64,000 nucleotides of DNA from Sphingobium_A sp965228065 (GCA_965228065.1 OZ245788.1:3286001-3350000), one strand, 5' to 3'. Shown: positions 23,566 through 32,918, counted from the first letter of the stretch. Translations and numbers: made by a program. Notes: generated by a model not told the origin, from the letters alone.

Positions 23566-25305
23566 ATGGGCGAGGGAGAGAAGGTCTTTGTTCCGGCGGA
23601 ACCCTTCGTTGCGGGGCCGGAGCGCGGCATCCTCAGCGCGTTCGAACCCGGCACGCGAACGCTGCCTGCGGGATATCAGATCGATCCGATGTTCAAGCCG
23701 ATCCCGGTCGACATCATATTCGAAAAGGATGTCCCCGTCGTCCTGCGCGACGGTGTGACCATCTATGTCGATATCTTCCGCCCGGTGGGTGGCGAGACGG
23801 TGCCGGTCCTCATCGCCTGGAGTCCCTATGGCAAGAGCCAGGGCACGACACCCGGCGTCACCCAGCTCTATTCGATGCTCGGCATGGACAATTCGATCCT
23901 CTCCGGCCTTGCCAAGTTCGAGGCGCCGGATCCGGCCTATTGGTGCGCGCATGGCTATGCGGTCTGCAATCCCGATCCGCGCGGCATCGCCTATTCCGAC
24001 GGCGATTGCGCGATGTTCGGTCGGCAGGAAGGGCAGGACTGCCACGACCTGATCGAATGGCTTGCCGTTCAGGACTGGTGCAACAGCAAGGTCGCGATGA
24101 GCGGGACGTCCTATCTCGCCATCTCGCAATGGTTCACCGCTGCCGAGCAGCCGCCGCATCTCGCGGCGATCAATCCCGAAGAAGGGTTCAGCGACGTCTA
24201 TCGCGATCTCGTCTTTCGCGGCGGCATGCCGGACTTCGGTTTCGCCGAGCGGCTGCGGCGAAACTATGTCGGCAAGAACCAGCGCGAGGACAATTCGCTC
24301 GAGGCGCAGCAGAATCCGCTGATGAACGCGCTGTGGGAGGACAAGGCGGCCCGCTTCGACCGGATCACCGTGCCGGCCTATGTCGTCGCCAGCTATTCGA
24401 ACACGCTGCACACCGCGGGCACCTTCCGTGCCTGGCGGCGAATGGCCTCGACCGAAAAATGGCTCCGCATCCACAATATCCAGGAATGGCCGGACTATTA
24501 TGACGAGGGGAATACGGAGGATCTACGCCGCTTCTTCGACCATTTCCTGAAGGGCGAGGACAATGGCTGGGAAAGCACGCCGCGGGTTCGCTACGCGGTG
24601 CACGACATGAAGGGCAATGACCGCATCAACCAGCCGGCAAACAGCTTTCCGCCGGAAGAGGTGGCCAACACCAGATATTATCTCCACGGCGGCCCGCGGA
24701 TACTGGCCCCGGTCGCGCCCGTGCATGACGTGCCGGCGGAGTATGACACCGGCTCCGATCCCGCTCTGGCTTCGTTCACGGTCCGTTTCGATACGGAGAC
24801 GGTTCTGGCCGGCTATCCCAAGGCGCATCTCTGGGTGGAAGCGAAGGGTTCGGATGACATGGACCTGTTCGTCCTCATCCAGAAGCTCGACGCGCAGGGC
24901 AGCCATCTCCAGCAATTCACCGTCCCCAATCAGGGTGCGCGCATGCAGGATCTCACCGAGCGGGGCGCGTCGGTGCTTCGCTACAAGGGATCCAACGGGC
25001 GGCTGCGCGTGTCCGCTCGCCATCTCGACGAGGCGCTGTCGACCGACGAGGTTCCCGCGCACAGCTTCGATCGCGTGGAGAAACTGGCGCCCGGCCAGGT
25101 CGTAGATGTCGAGATCGACTGTTTTCCGATCGGCATGGTCTTCTATCCCGGCGAGCAGCTCAGGTTGGTCATCACGGCCAGGAATGTGCTGGGGCCGCTC
25201 ATGCCGATGGTCGCCGACTATATACCAGACAACGAGGGTCAGCACATCATCCACACCGGTGGATCGCGGGCTTCCTATCTTCAGCTTCCCATCGTGGTGG
25301 CATGA
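23566..25305 (+). CDS. CocE/NonD-family hydrolase
   Basis: A 579-residue S15/CocE-type serine hydrolase. The core opens with IIFEKDVPVVLRDGVTIYVDIFRP, the nucleophile is Ser182 in MSGTSYLAIS, and the jelly-roll C-terminus ends with HIIHTGGSRASYLQLPIVV. I start at the ATG at 23566, preceded by AAGAGGAAAG; the open frame upstream to 23479 runs through the operator-like block and is unlikely to be translated. It is the fourth CocE paralogue in 25 kb. The GntR regulator follows 88 bp later, so the two may be co-transcribed and autoregulated. Confidence 0.83.
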   Translation: MGEGEKVFVPAEPFVAGPERGILSAFEPGTRTLPAGYQIDPMFKPIPVDIIFEKDVPVVLRDGVTIYVDIFRPVGGETVPVLIAWSPYGKSQGTTPGVTQLYSMLGMDNSILSGLAKFEAPDPAYWCAHGYAVCNPDPRGIAYSDGDCAMFGRQEGQDCHDLIEWLAVQDWCNSKVAMSGTSYLAISQWFTAAEQPPHLAAINPEEGFSDVYRDLVFRGGMPDFGFAERLRRNYVGKNQREDNSLEAQQNPLMNALWEDKAARFDRITVPAYVVASYSNTLHTAGTFRAWRRMASTEKWLRIHNIQEWPDYYDEGNTEDLRRFFDHFLKGEDNGWESTPRVRYAVHDMKGNDRINQPANSFPPEEVANTRYYLHGGPRILAPVAPVHDVPAEYDTGSDPALASFTVRFDTETVLAGYPKAHLWVEAKGSDDMDLFVLIQKLDAQGSHLQQFTVPNQGARMQDLTERGASVLRYKGSNGRLRVSARHLDEALSTDEVPAHSFDRVEKLAPGQVVDVEIDCFPIGMVFYPGEQLRLVITARNVLGPLMPMVADYIPDNEGQHIIHTGGSRASYLQLPIVVA

Positions 25306-25393
25306 GATCCGCCCCAGGCACTCGTGACGCCTTATCCGCCTTGCGCGCTTCCGCATGACCCGGCAAGAAAAGCGCCCAAGGGGACCAGATGAC

Positions 25394-26224
25394 ATGAAGA
25401 CAAAGCGATCTCAGACAGCGACCGCGCCGAGCGATCTCAAGTCGCGTCCGCGCAGGATCAAATTGGTCGACGAGATTATCGAATCTCTTCGCCAAGACAT
25501 TGTCACGCGCCGGTTGACCGACGGGGATCGCCTGCCGAGCGAGAAGGAGCTTTCCGATCGTTTCGGTGTCAGCCAGCCGACCATCCGGGAAGCGATCCGC
25601 GCGCTCGAGACGCTTGGATTGGTCGAGGTTCTGCATGGCAATGGCACGTTTGTGCGAAGTCAGGGGGATTTCGCGCTCGCCTCGGCAATGCAGACGCTGC
25701 TCCAGCTCGAAAGCGTGGGCATCATGGATGTCATCGACATCAGGGCGGCGCTCGGGCGCCACTCGATCGAAATGGCGGTGACCAAGGCGACCGACGCGGA
25801 CATTGCCGAGATGCAGCGGATCTCCGACCGTTTCGATCATGTGAACGAGATGAAGGAGGTCGATGAGGTCATCGCCAACGTCATCGGCTTCCAGCGGGCG
25901 CTGTCCGCCTCGGCGCACAATGCGCTGCTGCAATCGCTCGAAACCTTCCTGCTCGCCCTGTTGAACGAAGTGCAGCTCAAGTCGCTGTCGAGCCGTGGCA
26001 TGCGCTTCTGGCGCCAGCGTGCGATGGATTTCCAGCCCTATCGCATTGCCATTCTCGACGGGATCCGTGCCCGCGATCCCGCCGCGGCGCGGTCGGCGAT
26101 GGATCGCTATTTCGACGCGCAGCGGGAGCGTTTCGAGCAGGACGACATATTGCGCGCGCTCAATCTGTCCAATCCGGGCATGATCGATGCGGTCGCGGAC
26201 ATGGTTCGTCAGTTCAGGAGCTGA
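25394..26224 (+). CDS. GntR-family regulator, FadR/FCD subfamily
   Basis: A 276-residue transcription regulator. The N-terminal winged helix-turn-helix is clear (IVTRRLTDGDRLPSEKELSDRFGVSQPTIREAIRALETLGLVEVLHGNGTFVRS, about residues 35-87). A helical FCD ligand-binding domain follows (VIDIRAALGRHSIEMA through HNALLQSLETF and RDPAAARSAMDRYF). Such proteins are usually repressors released by a pathway acid or CoA ester. I choose the ATG at 25394 because AAGGGGA precedes it; an ATG at 25355 lacks a ribosome site. It is the best local candidate to bind the repeated GTCAC-type sites, although FadR-family sites usually read TNGTNNNACNA. Confidence 0.85.
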   Translation: MKTKRSQTATAPSDLKSRPRRIKLVDEIIESLRQDIVTRRLTDGDRLPSEKELSDRFGVSQPTIREAIRALETLGLVEVLHGNGTFVRSQGDFALASAMQTLLQLESVGIMDVIDIRAALGRHSIEMAVTKATDADIAEMQRISDRFDHVNEMKEVDEVIANVIGFQRALSASAHNALLQSLETFLLALLNEVQLKSLSSRGMRFWRQRAMDFQPYRIAILDGIRARDPAAARSAMDRYFDAQRERFEQDDILRALNLSNPGMIDAVADMVRQFRS

Positions 26225-26267
26225 GCATCCGGCCACGAAGTCGATGCCGGAAAAAGGGGTGGGTCGG

Positions 26268-27491
26268 GTGAAGCGCTTTCTGGTTCTGCTCGGCTGCTTC
26301 ATCGGCCTGTCCGTCGCCACCTCCGCGGTCATGATGATCCCGCTGGGGCTCTATCTGAAGCCGATGACGGCAGAATTCGGCTGGTCACGCACCCAGTTCT
26401 CGACGGCGCTGGGCGTGTCTGCGGTTTGCAATGCCCTGGCGTTGCCCTTGGCAGGCTTCCTCGTCGACCGGTTCGGTCCACCGCGCATCATCGCGATCGG
26501 AGTCGTGCTTGGCATGGGCGGCTATGCCGCGCTGTCGCAGGTCTCGTCCTTCCCGATCTTCGTGCTGCTGACCTGCCTGGCGGTTATGGGCGGCAGCCTG
26601 GCCGGCTATCCCGCCTATCTGGGGCTGGTCCAAAGATGGTTCGACAAACGGCTGGGCATGGCGCTGGCCATTGCTTCGGCCGGCGTCGCGGTGGGTGTCG
26701 CCGGTTCGTCATGGGCGATTACCGCGATCATGGAATCACAGGGCTGGCGGCAGGCTTTCCTCATCGTCGGCGCCGTGGCGCTGGCGATCGGCGTGGCCAA
26801 TGTCGTGCTGCTCATCCGCGACAATCGCGGACCGGTGCCCGAAGCCGAACGTACCGAAAGCGCAGCGGCGGCTTCGATCAATACGGGCGCGTCGCTCGGC
26901 GAAGCGTTGCGCACTGCCGACTTCTGGCTCTTCACCACGTCGTTCGCGCTGCTGCTGGTGCCGTGCGTGGGGATCAATTTTCATTTTCCCGCCCTGCTTG
27001 CGGACGCGGGCGGTTCGCCGGCCTGGATCGCCTCCGCCGTCGCAATGGTCTCGGCCGGATCGCTGTTCGGCCGGCTGATCACCGGCGTGATGCTCGATCG
27101 CTGGCCGGTGCGGATCGTCGCGTCGCTCTTCTATGTCGGTCAGGCCGTCGGGCTTCTGCTCCTGCTGGACGGGCTGCGATGGGCGCTGCCGGCGGCGTTC
27201 CTCCTCGGCGCGATCCAGGGCGCCGAGATCGACCTGATGGGCTATCTCATCGCCAGACGGTTCGGTCGCCTGGCGTATGCGCGTATTTTCGGCACCTGCT
27301 TCGCCGTCACGCTGACCGCTGTGATCGTGAGCCCGGTGCTTACCGCGCAGATCTATGATCGCACCGGCTCCTATGACGTGGGGCTCATGGCGTTCCCGGT
27401 GCTTTCGTTCCTTGCGCTCGGCTTGCTGCTGCGAGCACGCTATTCTCCACCTCGGTTGATCGGCGACGATGTCGAGGGCCAATTTGCTTGA
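26268..27491 (+). CDS. MFS transporter, monocarboxylate/oxalate-type
   Basis: A 12-helix major-facilitator carrier of roughly 407 residues. It opens with FLVLLGCFIGLSVATSAVMMIPLGLYLKPM, has the loop 2-3 motif GFLVDRFGPPRI, and GWRQAFLIVGAVALAIGV in helix 5-6. The layout resembles monocarboxylate-type MFS proteins in catabolic clusters, and it would import or export a pathway acid. I favour the GTG at 26268 (AAAAAGGGG 9 bases before), but an in-frame ATG at 26244 is possible. It directly follows the GntR gene and converges on the minus-strand dioxygenase at 27605. Confidence 0.8.
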   Translation: MKRFLVLLGCFIGLSVATSAVMMIPLGLYLKPMTAEFGWSRTQFSTALGVSAVCNALALPLAGFLVDRFGPPRIIAIGVVLGMGGYAALSQVSSFPIFVLLTCLAVMGGSLAGYPAYLGLVQRWFDKRLGMALAIASAGVAVGVAGSSWAITAIMESQGWRQAFLIVGAVALAIGVANVVLLIRDNRGPVPEAERTESAAAASINTGASLGEALRTADFWLFTTSFALLLVPCVGINFHFPALLADAGGSPAWIASAVAMVSAGSLFGRLITGVMLDRWPVRIVASLFYVGQAVGLLLLLDGLRWALPAAFLLGAIQGAEIDLMGYLIARRFGRLAYARIFGTCFAVTLTAVIVSPVLTAQIYDRTGSYDVGLMAFPVLSFLALGLLLRARYSPPRLIGDDVEGQFA

Positions 27492-27604
27492 GCCTTCGTT
27501 AAAGGCACCGAAGATCGGGTCCCACTCCCAGATCGTCATGTTCTCGATCATGCCTTCGCTTGCGAACTGATCAGCCCGGAATTGGGGCCTGTCGCCGTAA
27601 TCCG

Positions 27605-28549
27605 CTAAGCAGCAAAATCCGCCGGTGCCGCCGGACCCCATTGATGTCCGAGCATTGTCGGCAGATCGGCAACGTTCGCCGGAGCGTTCGCGTCGAAAAG
27701 ATCCCCGTCGGTCCAATGCTCGACGCGATGACCCCATGGATCGCGCCAATAGTCGAATACCTGGCTACCGAGAATATGTCGTCCCACACCCCAATCATGC
27801 CGGTAGCCCTTGGCTTCGAGGTGATGGCTTCCAGCCATCAGGTCGTCAAAGTCGGCGACTTCGAAGGCGGCATGGTGAAATTTGGGAGGCACGCCGGGGA
27901 TCGAGGCGAAGTTGAGCGTGTGGTGATCGACGGGTTCATCGCCGCGGTCGCAGCGGATGAACAGCGCGGCGAGGTCGCCATTGGGTGCGCGGACCTCGTC
28001 CGACACGAGCAGGCCGAAGCGGCTCTGCCACCACGCCCAAGTTGCGTTCATGTCCGATACGCCGAGCACTACATGGCCCAAGCGCACGACATGCGCCGGA
28101 TTCACGGCGATCCGCTTCGCTTCGCCTTGGCGTTCGCGGCGGGCGGCGATGTTCCAGGCGTTGCTCTGGCCGTGGGGGAGGGCAGGCGCGCGCGGTCGGC
28201 CCGCAACGGCTTCAACCTCGAACCCATCGGGATCGGTCAGCCGCACCCGCTGCCCGCCGCCGGCCGCCGGTTCGACGGAAACACCCTCTGCCGCTGCGAG
28301 CGCCATCAGGTCTTCGATGCCACGCACGCGAATGGCCATATTGACGAAGCCGGGTTCTCCTTCGACCGTCTCGTGCAGAAATGGCACGTCGCACGTGCCA
28401 CGCATCCGGAGCACGCCATCGTCGAGATCGTCGCTGGCAGTCAGTCCGAAATCTTCCAGAAATGCGCGCATTTTCGGCAGGTCCGGCGCCGAGAATCGCA
28501 CCGATTCCAGGTCGAGCGCCTTTGCGATCGACGCAGCGTAGTCAGCCAT
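27605..28549 (-). CDS. Extradiol dioxygenase, VOC fold
   Basis: A 314-residue two-domain VOC enzyme with a complete iron triad: His159 (RLGHVVLGV), His226 (KFHHAAFEV) and Glu277 (DPWGHRVEHW). His209/210 (PVDHHTLNF) is at the acid-base position. It shares the block WGVGRHILGSQxFDYWRD with the enzyme at 12202 and resembles 2,3-dihydroxybiphenyl-type dioxygenases. It should cleave the catechol made by the adjacent flavin hydroxylases. The ATG at 28549 overlaps the upstream hydroxylase stop by 8 bp; it is the last gene of the minus-strand operon 32737-27605. Confidence 0.85.
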   Translation of the reverse strand: MADYAASIAKALDLESVRFSAPDLPKMRAFLEDFGLTASDDLDDGVLRMRGTCDVPFLHETVEGEPGFVNMAIRVRGIEDLMALAAAEGVSVEPAAGGGQRVRLTDPDGFEVEAVAGRPRAPALPHGQSNAWNIAARRERQGEAKRIAVNPAHVVRLGHVVLGVSDMNATWAWWQSRFGLLVSDEVRAPNGDLAALFIRCDRGDEPVDHHTLNFASIPGVPPKFHHAAFEVADFDDLMAGSHHLEAKGYRHDWGVGRHILGSQVFDYWRDPWGHRVEHWTDGDLFDANAPANVADLPTMLGHQWGPAAPADFAA

Positions 28550-30197
28550 GGTTCGTCTCCAAGGAATGCGATTGTCCAAAAGAAGGGGCCACGGCCTCGA
28601 TCCGGCCCGTCGCCCGCGCCAACGCGCCGGTCCAGCGGTCACCGCGCCAGGCGACGTGCTGATCGGGGCGGATGAGCGCAAGGTTCGCCTGATAGAGTTC
28701 GGCGACATCAACGTCGCGCGGCTGAACCACTCTGAGTGGCACATCCAGTGCCCGCGCCTGTTCGAGCGCGTCGACGATCTGCTGCGGATCGGCATCCGCA
28801 GCGGCAAGCAAGGCGAACCCGTCGCCGAACAGATCGTAGAGCGATCGCCCATCCTGCAGCCAGGCATGCGGCGCAAGGCAACCTGGGCGCGCTTCGGGGC
28901 GATAAACCTCACTATCATGTACCGGCGCGGGCGCGTCATCCGGCTCCAATATGGGCGAATCACGATAGCAAAGCCCGAGGACCGTGCCGAGCGTGTTGAA
29001 CTCGCGTCCCTTGGATGTCTGGATTGCGCGACCGGCTTCGGCACGGATCGCTTCCCCCCCATCGGTGTCATCCTCGATCTCGCCAGGGGGTGGCGCGACA
29101 TAGATCGCGTAATTCGCCATGGCTTCGTCGATGACTGCGCGATGCACCGGGCGGCGCTCCGCCTCGTAGCTGTCGAGCAATGCCGGTCCACCCCAACCCT
29201 GCAGCGTGGCAGCGATCTTCCAGCCAAGATCGACGCCGTCACCGACGCCCATGTTCATGCCGTAACCACCAGCGGGCGGGTGCAGATGGCACGCATCACC
29301 CGCTAGAATGATCCGCCGGTCGGCATAGCGATCGGCGAGGAGTTCGCTGGCGGTCCAGGTATCGCTGCTCAGGATTTCATAAGGCAGGTCGATTCCGGTT
29401 CGATCGCGGATCAGGGCAACCGCATCTACGTCCGACAAGGTCTTGCCGGGCTTGGCGCCGCCTGGCGCGAACGCCCAGATATCACCCTTGTCCATCGGGC
29501 TGATCGCGCTGAATCCGTCCTTGCCGATCTGCCAATAGATCACCGCAGGGCCGTGCGCGTGCGCCTCCGCCAGTCCGGGCGCCTTGAAGATGATATTGTA
29601 ATGGTGCGACAGGCCGTGACGGCCCTCCATCTTCGCGCCGATCAGTTCCCGCACGCGGCTTCGTGCACCGTCGGCACCGATCAGGTAGCGCGAGGCGACG
29701 CTGAGCAGCGTCCCGGCTTCCGCTTCCAAAGCTGAGACGACTTGCTGTTCGTCCTGTTCCGCGGACAGGAAATTGGTATCGAACCGCAGCTCGACGCTGG
29801 ACAAGGATCTCGCCTTTTCCAGCATGACGCGTTCGAGCGTGTATTGCGGAACCCATTGCGCGTGCTCCGGATAGAGCGGTGATCGCGCCGGCGACGCATT
29901 GAACGCATCTTCGAACCGCGCGAGTTCATGTCCCGCCAGGCGGGTGACGAACACCATGGTATTGGGATAGTCGATACCGAAGGGCGCTTCCGCCGCAAGC
30001 CGGTCCGCAATCCCCCAGCGGCGCAAATGCGTTCGCGTCCGCACATTGGTGGTCTTGGCGCGGGGGGCGACGCCGACGCGCGCGTTGCGCTCGACCACCA
30101 GCACCCGGACGCCGCGCAGTCCCAATTCGATCGCCGCAGCGAGCCCGACAGGGCCCGCCCCAATGATCAAGACGTCGGTCTCGATCACATCCGTCAT
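28542..30197 (-). CDS. FAD-dependent aromatic hydroxylase
   Basis: A 551-residue class A flavoprotein monooxygenase. FAD motifs: DVLIIGAGPVGLAAAIELG near residue 8, LIGADGARSRVRELIG in the middle, and RRIILAGDACHLHPPAGGYGMNMGVGDGVDLGWK. A thioredoxin-like C-terminal domain (HAWLQDGRSLYDLFGDGFALL) places it with phenol 2-monooxygenase/MhpA/PheA-like proteins. It probably makes the catechol for the dioxygenase encoded next. Start at 30197 overlaps the upstream gene's stop; the longer open frame continues inside that gene and is not used. Confidence 0.85.
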   Translation of the reverse strand: MTDVIETDVLIIGAGPVGLAAAIELGLRGVRVLVVERNARVGVAPRAKTTNVRTRTHLRRWGIADRLAAEAPFGIDYPNTMVFVTRLAGHELARFEDAFNASPARSPLYPEHAQWVPQYTLERVMLEKARSLSSVELRFDTNFLSAEQDEQQVVSALEAEAGTLLSVASRYLIGADGARSRVRELIGAKMEGRHGLSHHYNIIFKAPGLAEAHAHGPAVIYWQIGKDGFSAISPMDKGDIWAFAPGGAKPGKTLSDVDAVALIRDRTGIDLPYEILSSDTWTASELLADRYADRRIILAGDACHLHPPAGGYGMNMGVGDGVDLGWKIAATLQGWGGPALLDSYEAERRPVHRAVIDEAMANYAIYVAPPPGEIEDDTDGGEAIRAEAGRAIQTSKGREFNTLGTVLGLCYRDSPILEPDDAPAPVHDSEVYRPEARPGCLAPHAWLQDGRSLYDLFGDGFALLAAADADPQQIVDALEQARALDVPLRVVQPRDVDVAELYQANLALIRPDQHVAWRGDRWTGALARATGRIEAVAPSFGQSHSLETNHG

Positions 30198-31327
30198 CAA
30201 TAGGGTTGCCCCAGTGTGGCGAACGCTTTGGAAAGCAGCGCCATGTTCTCCGAAGCGGGCGCCTTTTCCTGTTCGAGCCGTCCGAGTTTCACGCTGGTCT
30301 CGACGACGAGTTTCACGCGCTCGAACCGTCGATCCATGAAAGCTTCCAGCGCATCGGTTAGCGTCTCGGCCGTGCCGATCGATTGGCCCAGCACCACGGC
30401 GTCCTCCAACGCCATGCCGCCGCCCATGCCCATATGCGCACTGGTCGCGTGCGCGGCATCGCCGATCAGCAGGACGCGTCCCTTGTACCAGGGGCGATCG
30501 AGCAGGATCCATTCGAACGGCCTGCCGATGAGTTCGGACGTGTCGGTCAGGCGCGCGCGCAATTCCTTGATCGCGGGTGCGGACATCGAGTCGAGCAGGG
30601 CCGTGAAGGTGGCCCGCACATCCTCGTCCGAGAACCATCGCCATTCGGGCACGTTGATGACCGCAGGAATGTACACCATGCCTTGGGGCAGGTGATAGAA
30701 GCCCAGCCGCCCGACGGGGGACATGTACCAACCTTCGTCCTGCACGGGATCGCCGGGGCACATCCAGCGAATGCTGAGCTGGCCGGAGAATTCGGGTTTG
30801 GGCGCGTCGGGGAAAATCAGTTCGCGCGTTTTCGACCCGATGCCGTCGGCGGCAACCATCAGGTCATAGCGACCAGATTCCCCGTCGGTGAACGTGACCG
30901 AGACACCGTCCGCACCGTCCTCGAATGTCTCGTAGGTGACTCCTTTGCGGATCCGCACGCCGAGGCGCTCGGCGGCGGCCTGAACGATTTCGAGAAACAC
31001 CGGCCGGTAGACACCTATGGCTTGGACAGCGCCGGGCCATGACGGGCGCTGCGGGCCGGGATGGATGATCTCTCCGGTCGTCGCACTGCGCATTGAGATG
31101 GCGGTGTTGCCCGGCTCGTCGGGCCTGCCCGTGGCATGGACCTCATCATAGATGCCGAGCTCGACCAGGGTTTCGGCGGCGCGGCCCGAAAAGGCCAGCG
31201 ATGCGCCGAGCGGCTCATGTGCCAACTCGACCAGATCGACCTTCACGCCCTGTTGCGCCAGCGCGATCGCGGCGTTCATGCCGGCGATGCTGCCGCCGAC
31301 GATCAGGGCGGTTGAAATGCATGCCAT
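30197..31327 (-). CDS. FAD-dependent monooxygenase, salicylate hydroxylase-like
   Basis: A 376-residue flavoprotein of the p-hydroxybenzoate/salicylate hydroxylase class. Nucleotide loop STALIVGGSIAGMNAAIALAQQG, VAADGIGSKTRELIF, and GRVLLIGDAAHATSAHMGMGGGMALEDAVVLG are all present. It is shorter than its neighbour and lacks the thioredoxin-like domain. Together the two hydroxylases could install two hydroxyls or a decarboxylative hydroxylation. The ATG at 31327 follows AAGGACC. It starts 2 bp after the metallo-hydrolase stop and overlaps the next gene. Confidence 0.83.
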   Translation of the reverse strand: MACISTALIVGGSIAGMNAAIALAQQGVKVDLVELAHEPLGASLAFSGRAAETLVELGIYDEVHATGRPDEPGNTAISMRSATTGEIIHPGPQRPSWPGAVQAIGVYRPVFLEIVQAAAERLGVRIRKGVTYETFEDGADGVSVTFTDGESGRYDLMVAADGIGSKTRELIFPDAPKPEFSGQLSIRWMCPGDPVQDEGWYMSPVGRLGFYHLPQGMVYIPAVINVPEWRWFSDEDVRATFTALLDSMSAPAIKELRARLTDTSELIGRPFEWILLDRPWYKGRVLLIGDAAHATSAHMGMGGGMALEDAVVLGQSIGTAETLTDALEAFMDRRFERVKLVVETSVKLGRLEQEKAPASENMALLSKAFATLGQPY

Positions 31328-31329
31328 CG

Positions 31330-32046
31330 TCAGGTCCTTTTGTTCTTGAAAGTGTTGAACTCGGTTCGCCGGAATTGCTCAGCGCCGCCATGCATGATCG
31401 GCTTGCCGTGCATCACGCAGACCTTGTCGAAATCGAACTTGCCCAGTTTCGCGAGACTGGCGAGCGCGAGTTCGGGATCTTCGGTCGCGACGGGAAGTAC
31501 CAGGCCGCCGCGATTGACGCAGGCGTCGGCGGGAAACAGCACCCCACCATTGCGCCGCCAGAGAAAGGCAAGCTGCCCGTGGCAGTGGCCGGGGATGTGA
31601 ATAGCCAGCAGGTCCGGTGCGAAGTCTAGGCTATCGCCATCTTCGATCAGGCGATCGACCTTGATGGGCTCTACGGTCGTGACCTTCCCGGACAGCAGGC
31701 GGACCATGATGCGGTTGCGCAGACCCGGAGATGCACACATCGGCTCGCGCATGGTCATGCCGGCCTCAATCCGCGGCGCGTCGAGCGGATGGGCCCAGAC
31801 GGTCGCGCCGGTCGCGCGCTGGAGCGCCGCAGCACTTCCGATATGGTCGGGATGGCAGTGAGTAAGCAGCAAGTGCCTGACGTCCACAGGCGTCTTTCCA
31901 ATCGCCTTTACGGCATCGAGAATCTTCGGAGTACGGCCCGGAAAGCCGGTGTCGAGGACGGCAAGCCCATCTTCGGTCTGAAGGATGTAGACATTCACCA
32001 GTCCGGGGATCAGCCAAATGTCTTCGGCGAGCTGTTTCACGGCCAT
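31330..32046 (-). CDS. Metallo-beta-lactamase-fold hydrolase
   Basis: A 238-residue MBL-fold protein with the zinc motif THCHPDH (HxHxDH) following LLLTH. Further ligands are present as His in HIPGHCHGQLAF and Asp in LFPADAC. It resembles generic MBL hydrolases and lactonase-like enzymes; in this operon it may open a lactone, thioester or ester intermediate. No signal peptide is visible. I start at the ATG at 32046, where the fold begins and GAGGG precedes; the open frame extends upstream across the SnoaL stop. It follows the SnoaL-like gene by 31 bp. Confidence 0.82.
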   Translation of the reverse strand: MAVKQLAEDIWLIPGLVNVYILQTEDGLAVLDTGFPGRTPKILDAVKAIGKTPVDVRHLLLTHCHPDHIGSAAALQRATGATVWAHPLDAPRIEAGMTMREPMCASPGLRNRIMVRLLSGKVTTVEPIKVDRLIEDGDSLDFAPDLLAIHIPGHCHGQLAFLWRRNGGVLFPADACVNRGGLVLPVATEDPELALASLAKLGKFDFDKVCVMHGKPIMHGGAEQFRRTEFNTFKNKRT

Positions 32047-32077
32047 GCTGTCATCGCCCTCTCGCGGTTGCGCACTA

Positions 32078-32737
32078 TCATGAGTCGAGACAGGCGGCGC
32101 TGTCGCCGTTGAGCCACAGCGCCATACGGGCCATGAGAGCTTCGATTTCCGGACCGCGCGTGCCGGGCAACGACGGATTGACGGTGAACCCGACCTTGGC
32201 CTGCAGATAGGCGAGATGGCGATAGCCCTGCGGGAATGACTGCAGCAGCGCATCGTCGAGGATCGGCACGTGGGCGGGATTTACCGGCGTCATGCGATCC
32301 AGCTCGTACACTGGCTGCCGGAGCACAAGGCCCCACCGACCTTCTCGATTTTCCAGCGCGTCAACGAAGCGGCCCAGGCACGTCACATCGACTTCGATGC
32401 CGTCGACCTCTCCGCGCTGCACGATCTGCATCTTGGACTGCGCAACGGCACGGTCACCGCGCACATCGACGCTGGTGCCACCCAGCGCATGAAGCCCGAC
32501 CACACCCGCGTCGAAGCCCTTGCGGCAACCGGCGATGAATTCGGCGGCGCTTGCCTGGAACCAGGTAGCGACCATGCGACCGTCATCGTGCCAGACGGTT
32601 GCGAAACGATCCCAGTCGCCAGCATCGCGCCAGACGATCCAATTCTGCAACAATTCGCGGATCGCCAGCCGGTGCATCGCCGCATCGATCAAACGCCGAT
32701 GATCGACGTCGTTCAGCGTCCCATTATCCTGCAACAT
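32078..32737 (-). CDS. SnoaL-like (NTF2-fold) protein
   Basis: A 219-residue SnoaL-like protein (HRLAIRELLQNWIVWRDAGDWDRFATVWHDDGRMVATWF, then QIVQRGEVDGIEVDVTCLGRFVDALE). It is longer than the usual 130-180 residues because of a C-terminal tail that ends GTRGPEIEALMARMALWLNG. The ATG at 32737 follows AGGAGAGG. First gene of the minus-strand operon running to 27605, divergent from LysR at 32919, with a TACC-N5-GGTA box in between. Function unknown. Confidence 0.78.
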   Translation of the reverse strand: MLQDNGTLNDVDHRRLIDAAMHRLAIRELLQNWIVWRDAGDWDRFATVWHDDGRMVATWFQASAAEFIAGCRKGFDAGVVGLHALGGTSVDVRGDRAVAQSKMQIVQRGEVDGIEVDVTCLGRFVDALENREGRWGLVLRQPVYELDRMTPVNPAHVPILDDALLQSFPQGYRHLAYLQAKVGFTVNPSLPGTRGPEIEALMARMALWLNGDSAACLDS

Positions 32738-32863
32738 CGTCGGGTCGTCCTCTCCTGGCGGCCGATCATTCGAGGCGCGGCTGTCACGCCGCTGCCGGAC
32801 CGCTTGTCTGATCATCGACCCTAACCGCAGTGCGGCATTGCAAGGAGATGCGATTTGGACGAG

Positions 32864-32883
32864 GTTGTTACCAACGAGGTATA
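32864..32883. promoter_or_regulatory. LysR-type box between SnoaL and LysR genes
   Basis: GTTGTTACC-AACGA-GGTATA contains the inverted repeat TACC-N5-GGTA, a T-N11-A box as expected for LysR proteins. The same 15 flanking bases recur in opposite orientation at 33875-33894. It lies 36 bp before the LysR ATG at 32919, so it may serve autoregulation and the divergent operon. Confidence 0.55.
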
Positions 32884-32918
32884 GGGAGGCTGGGCACGGT
32901 TCGGCCGGAGGATGTCCC

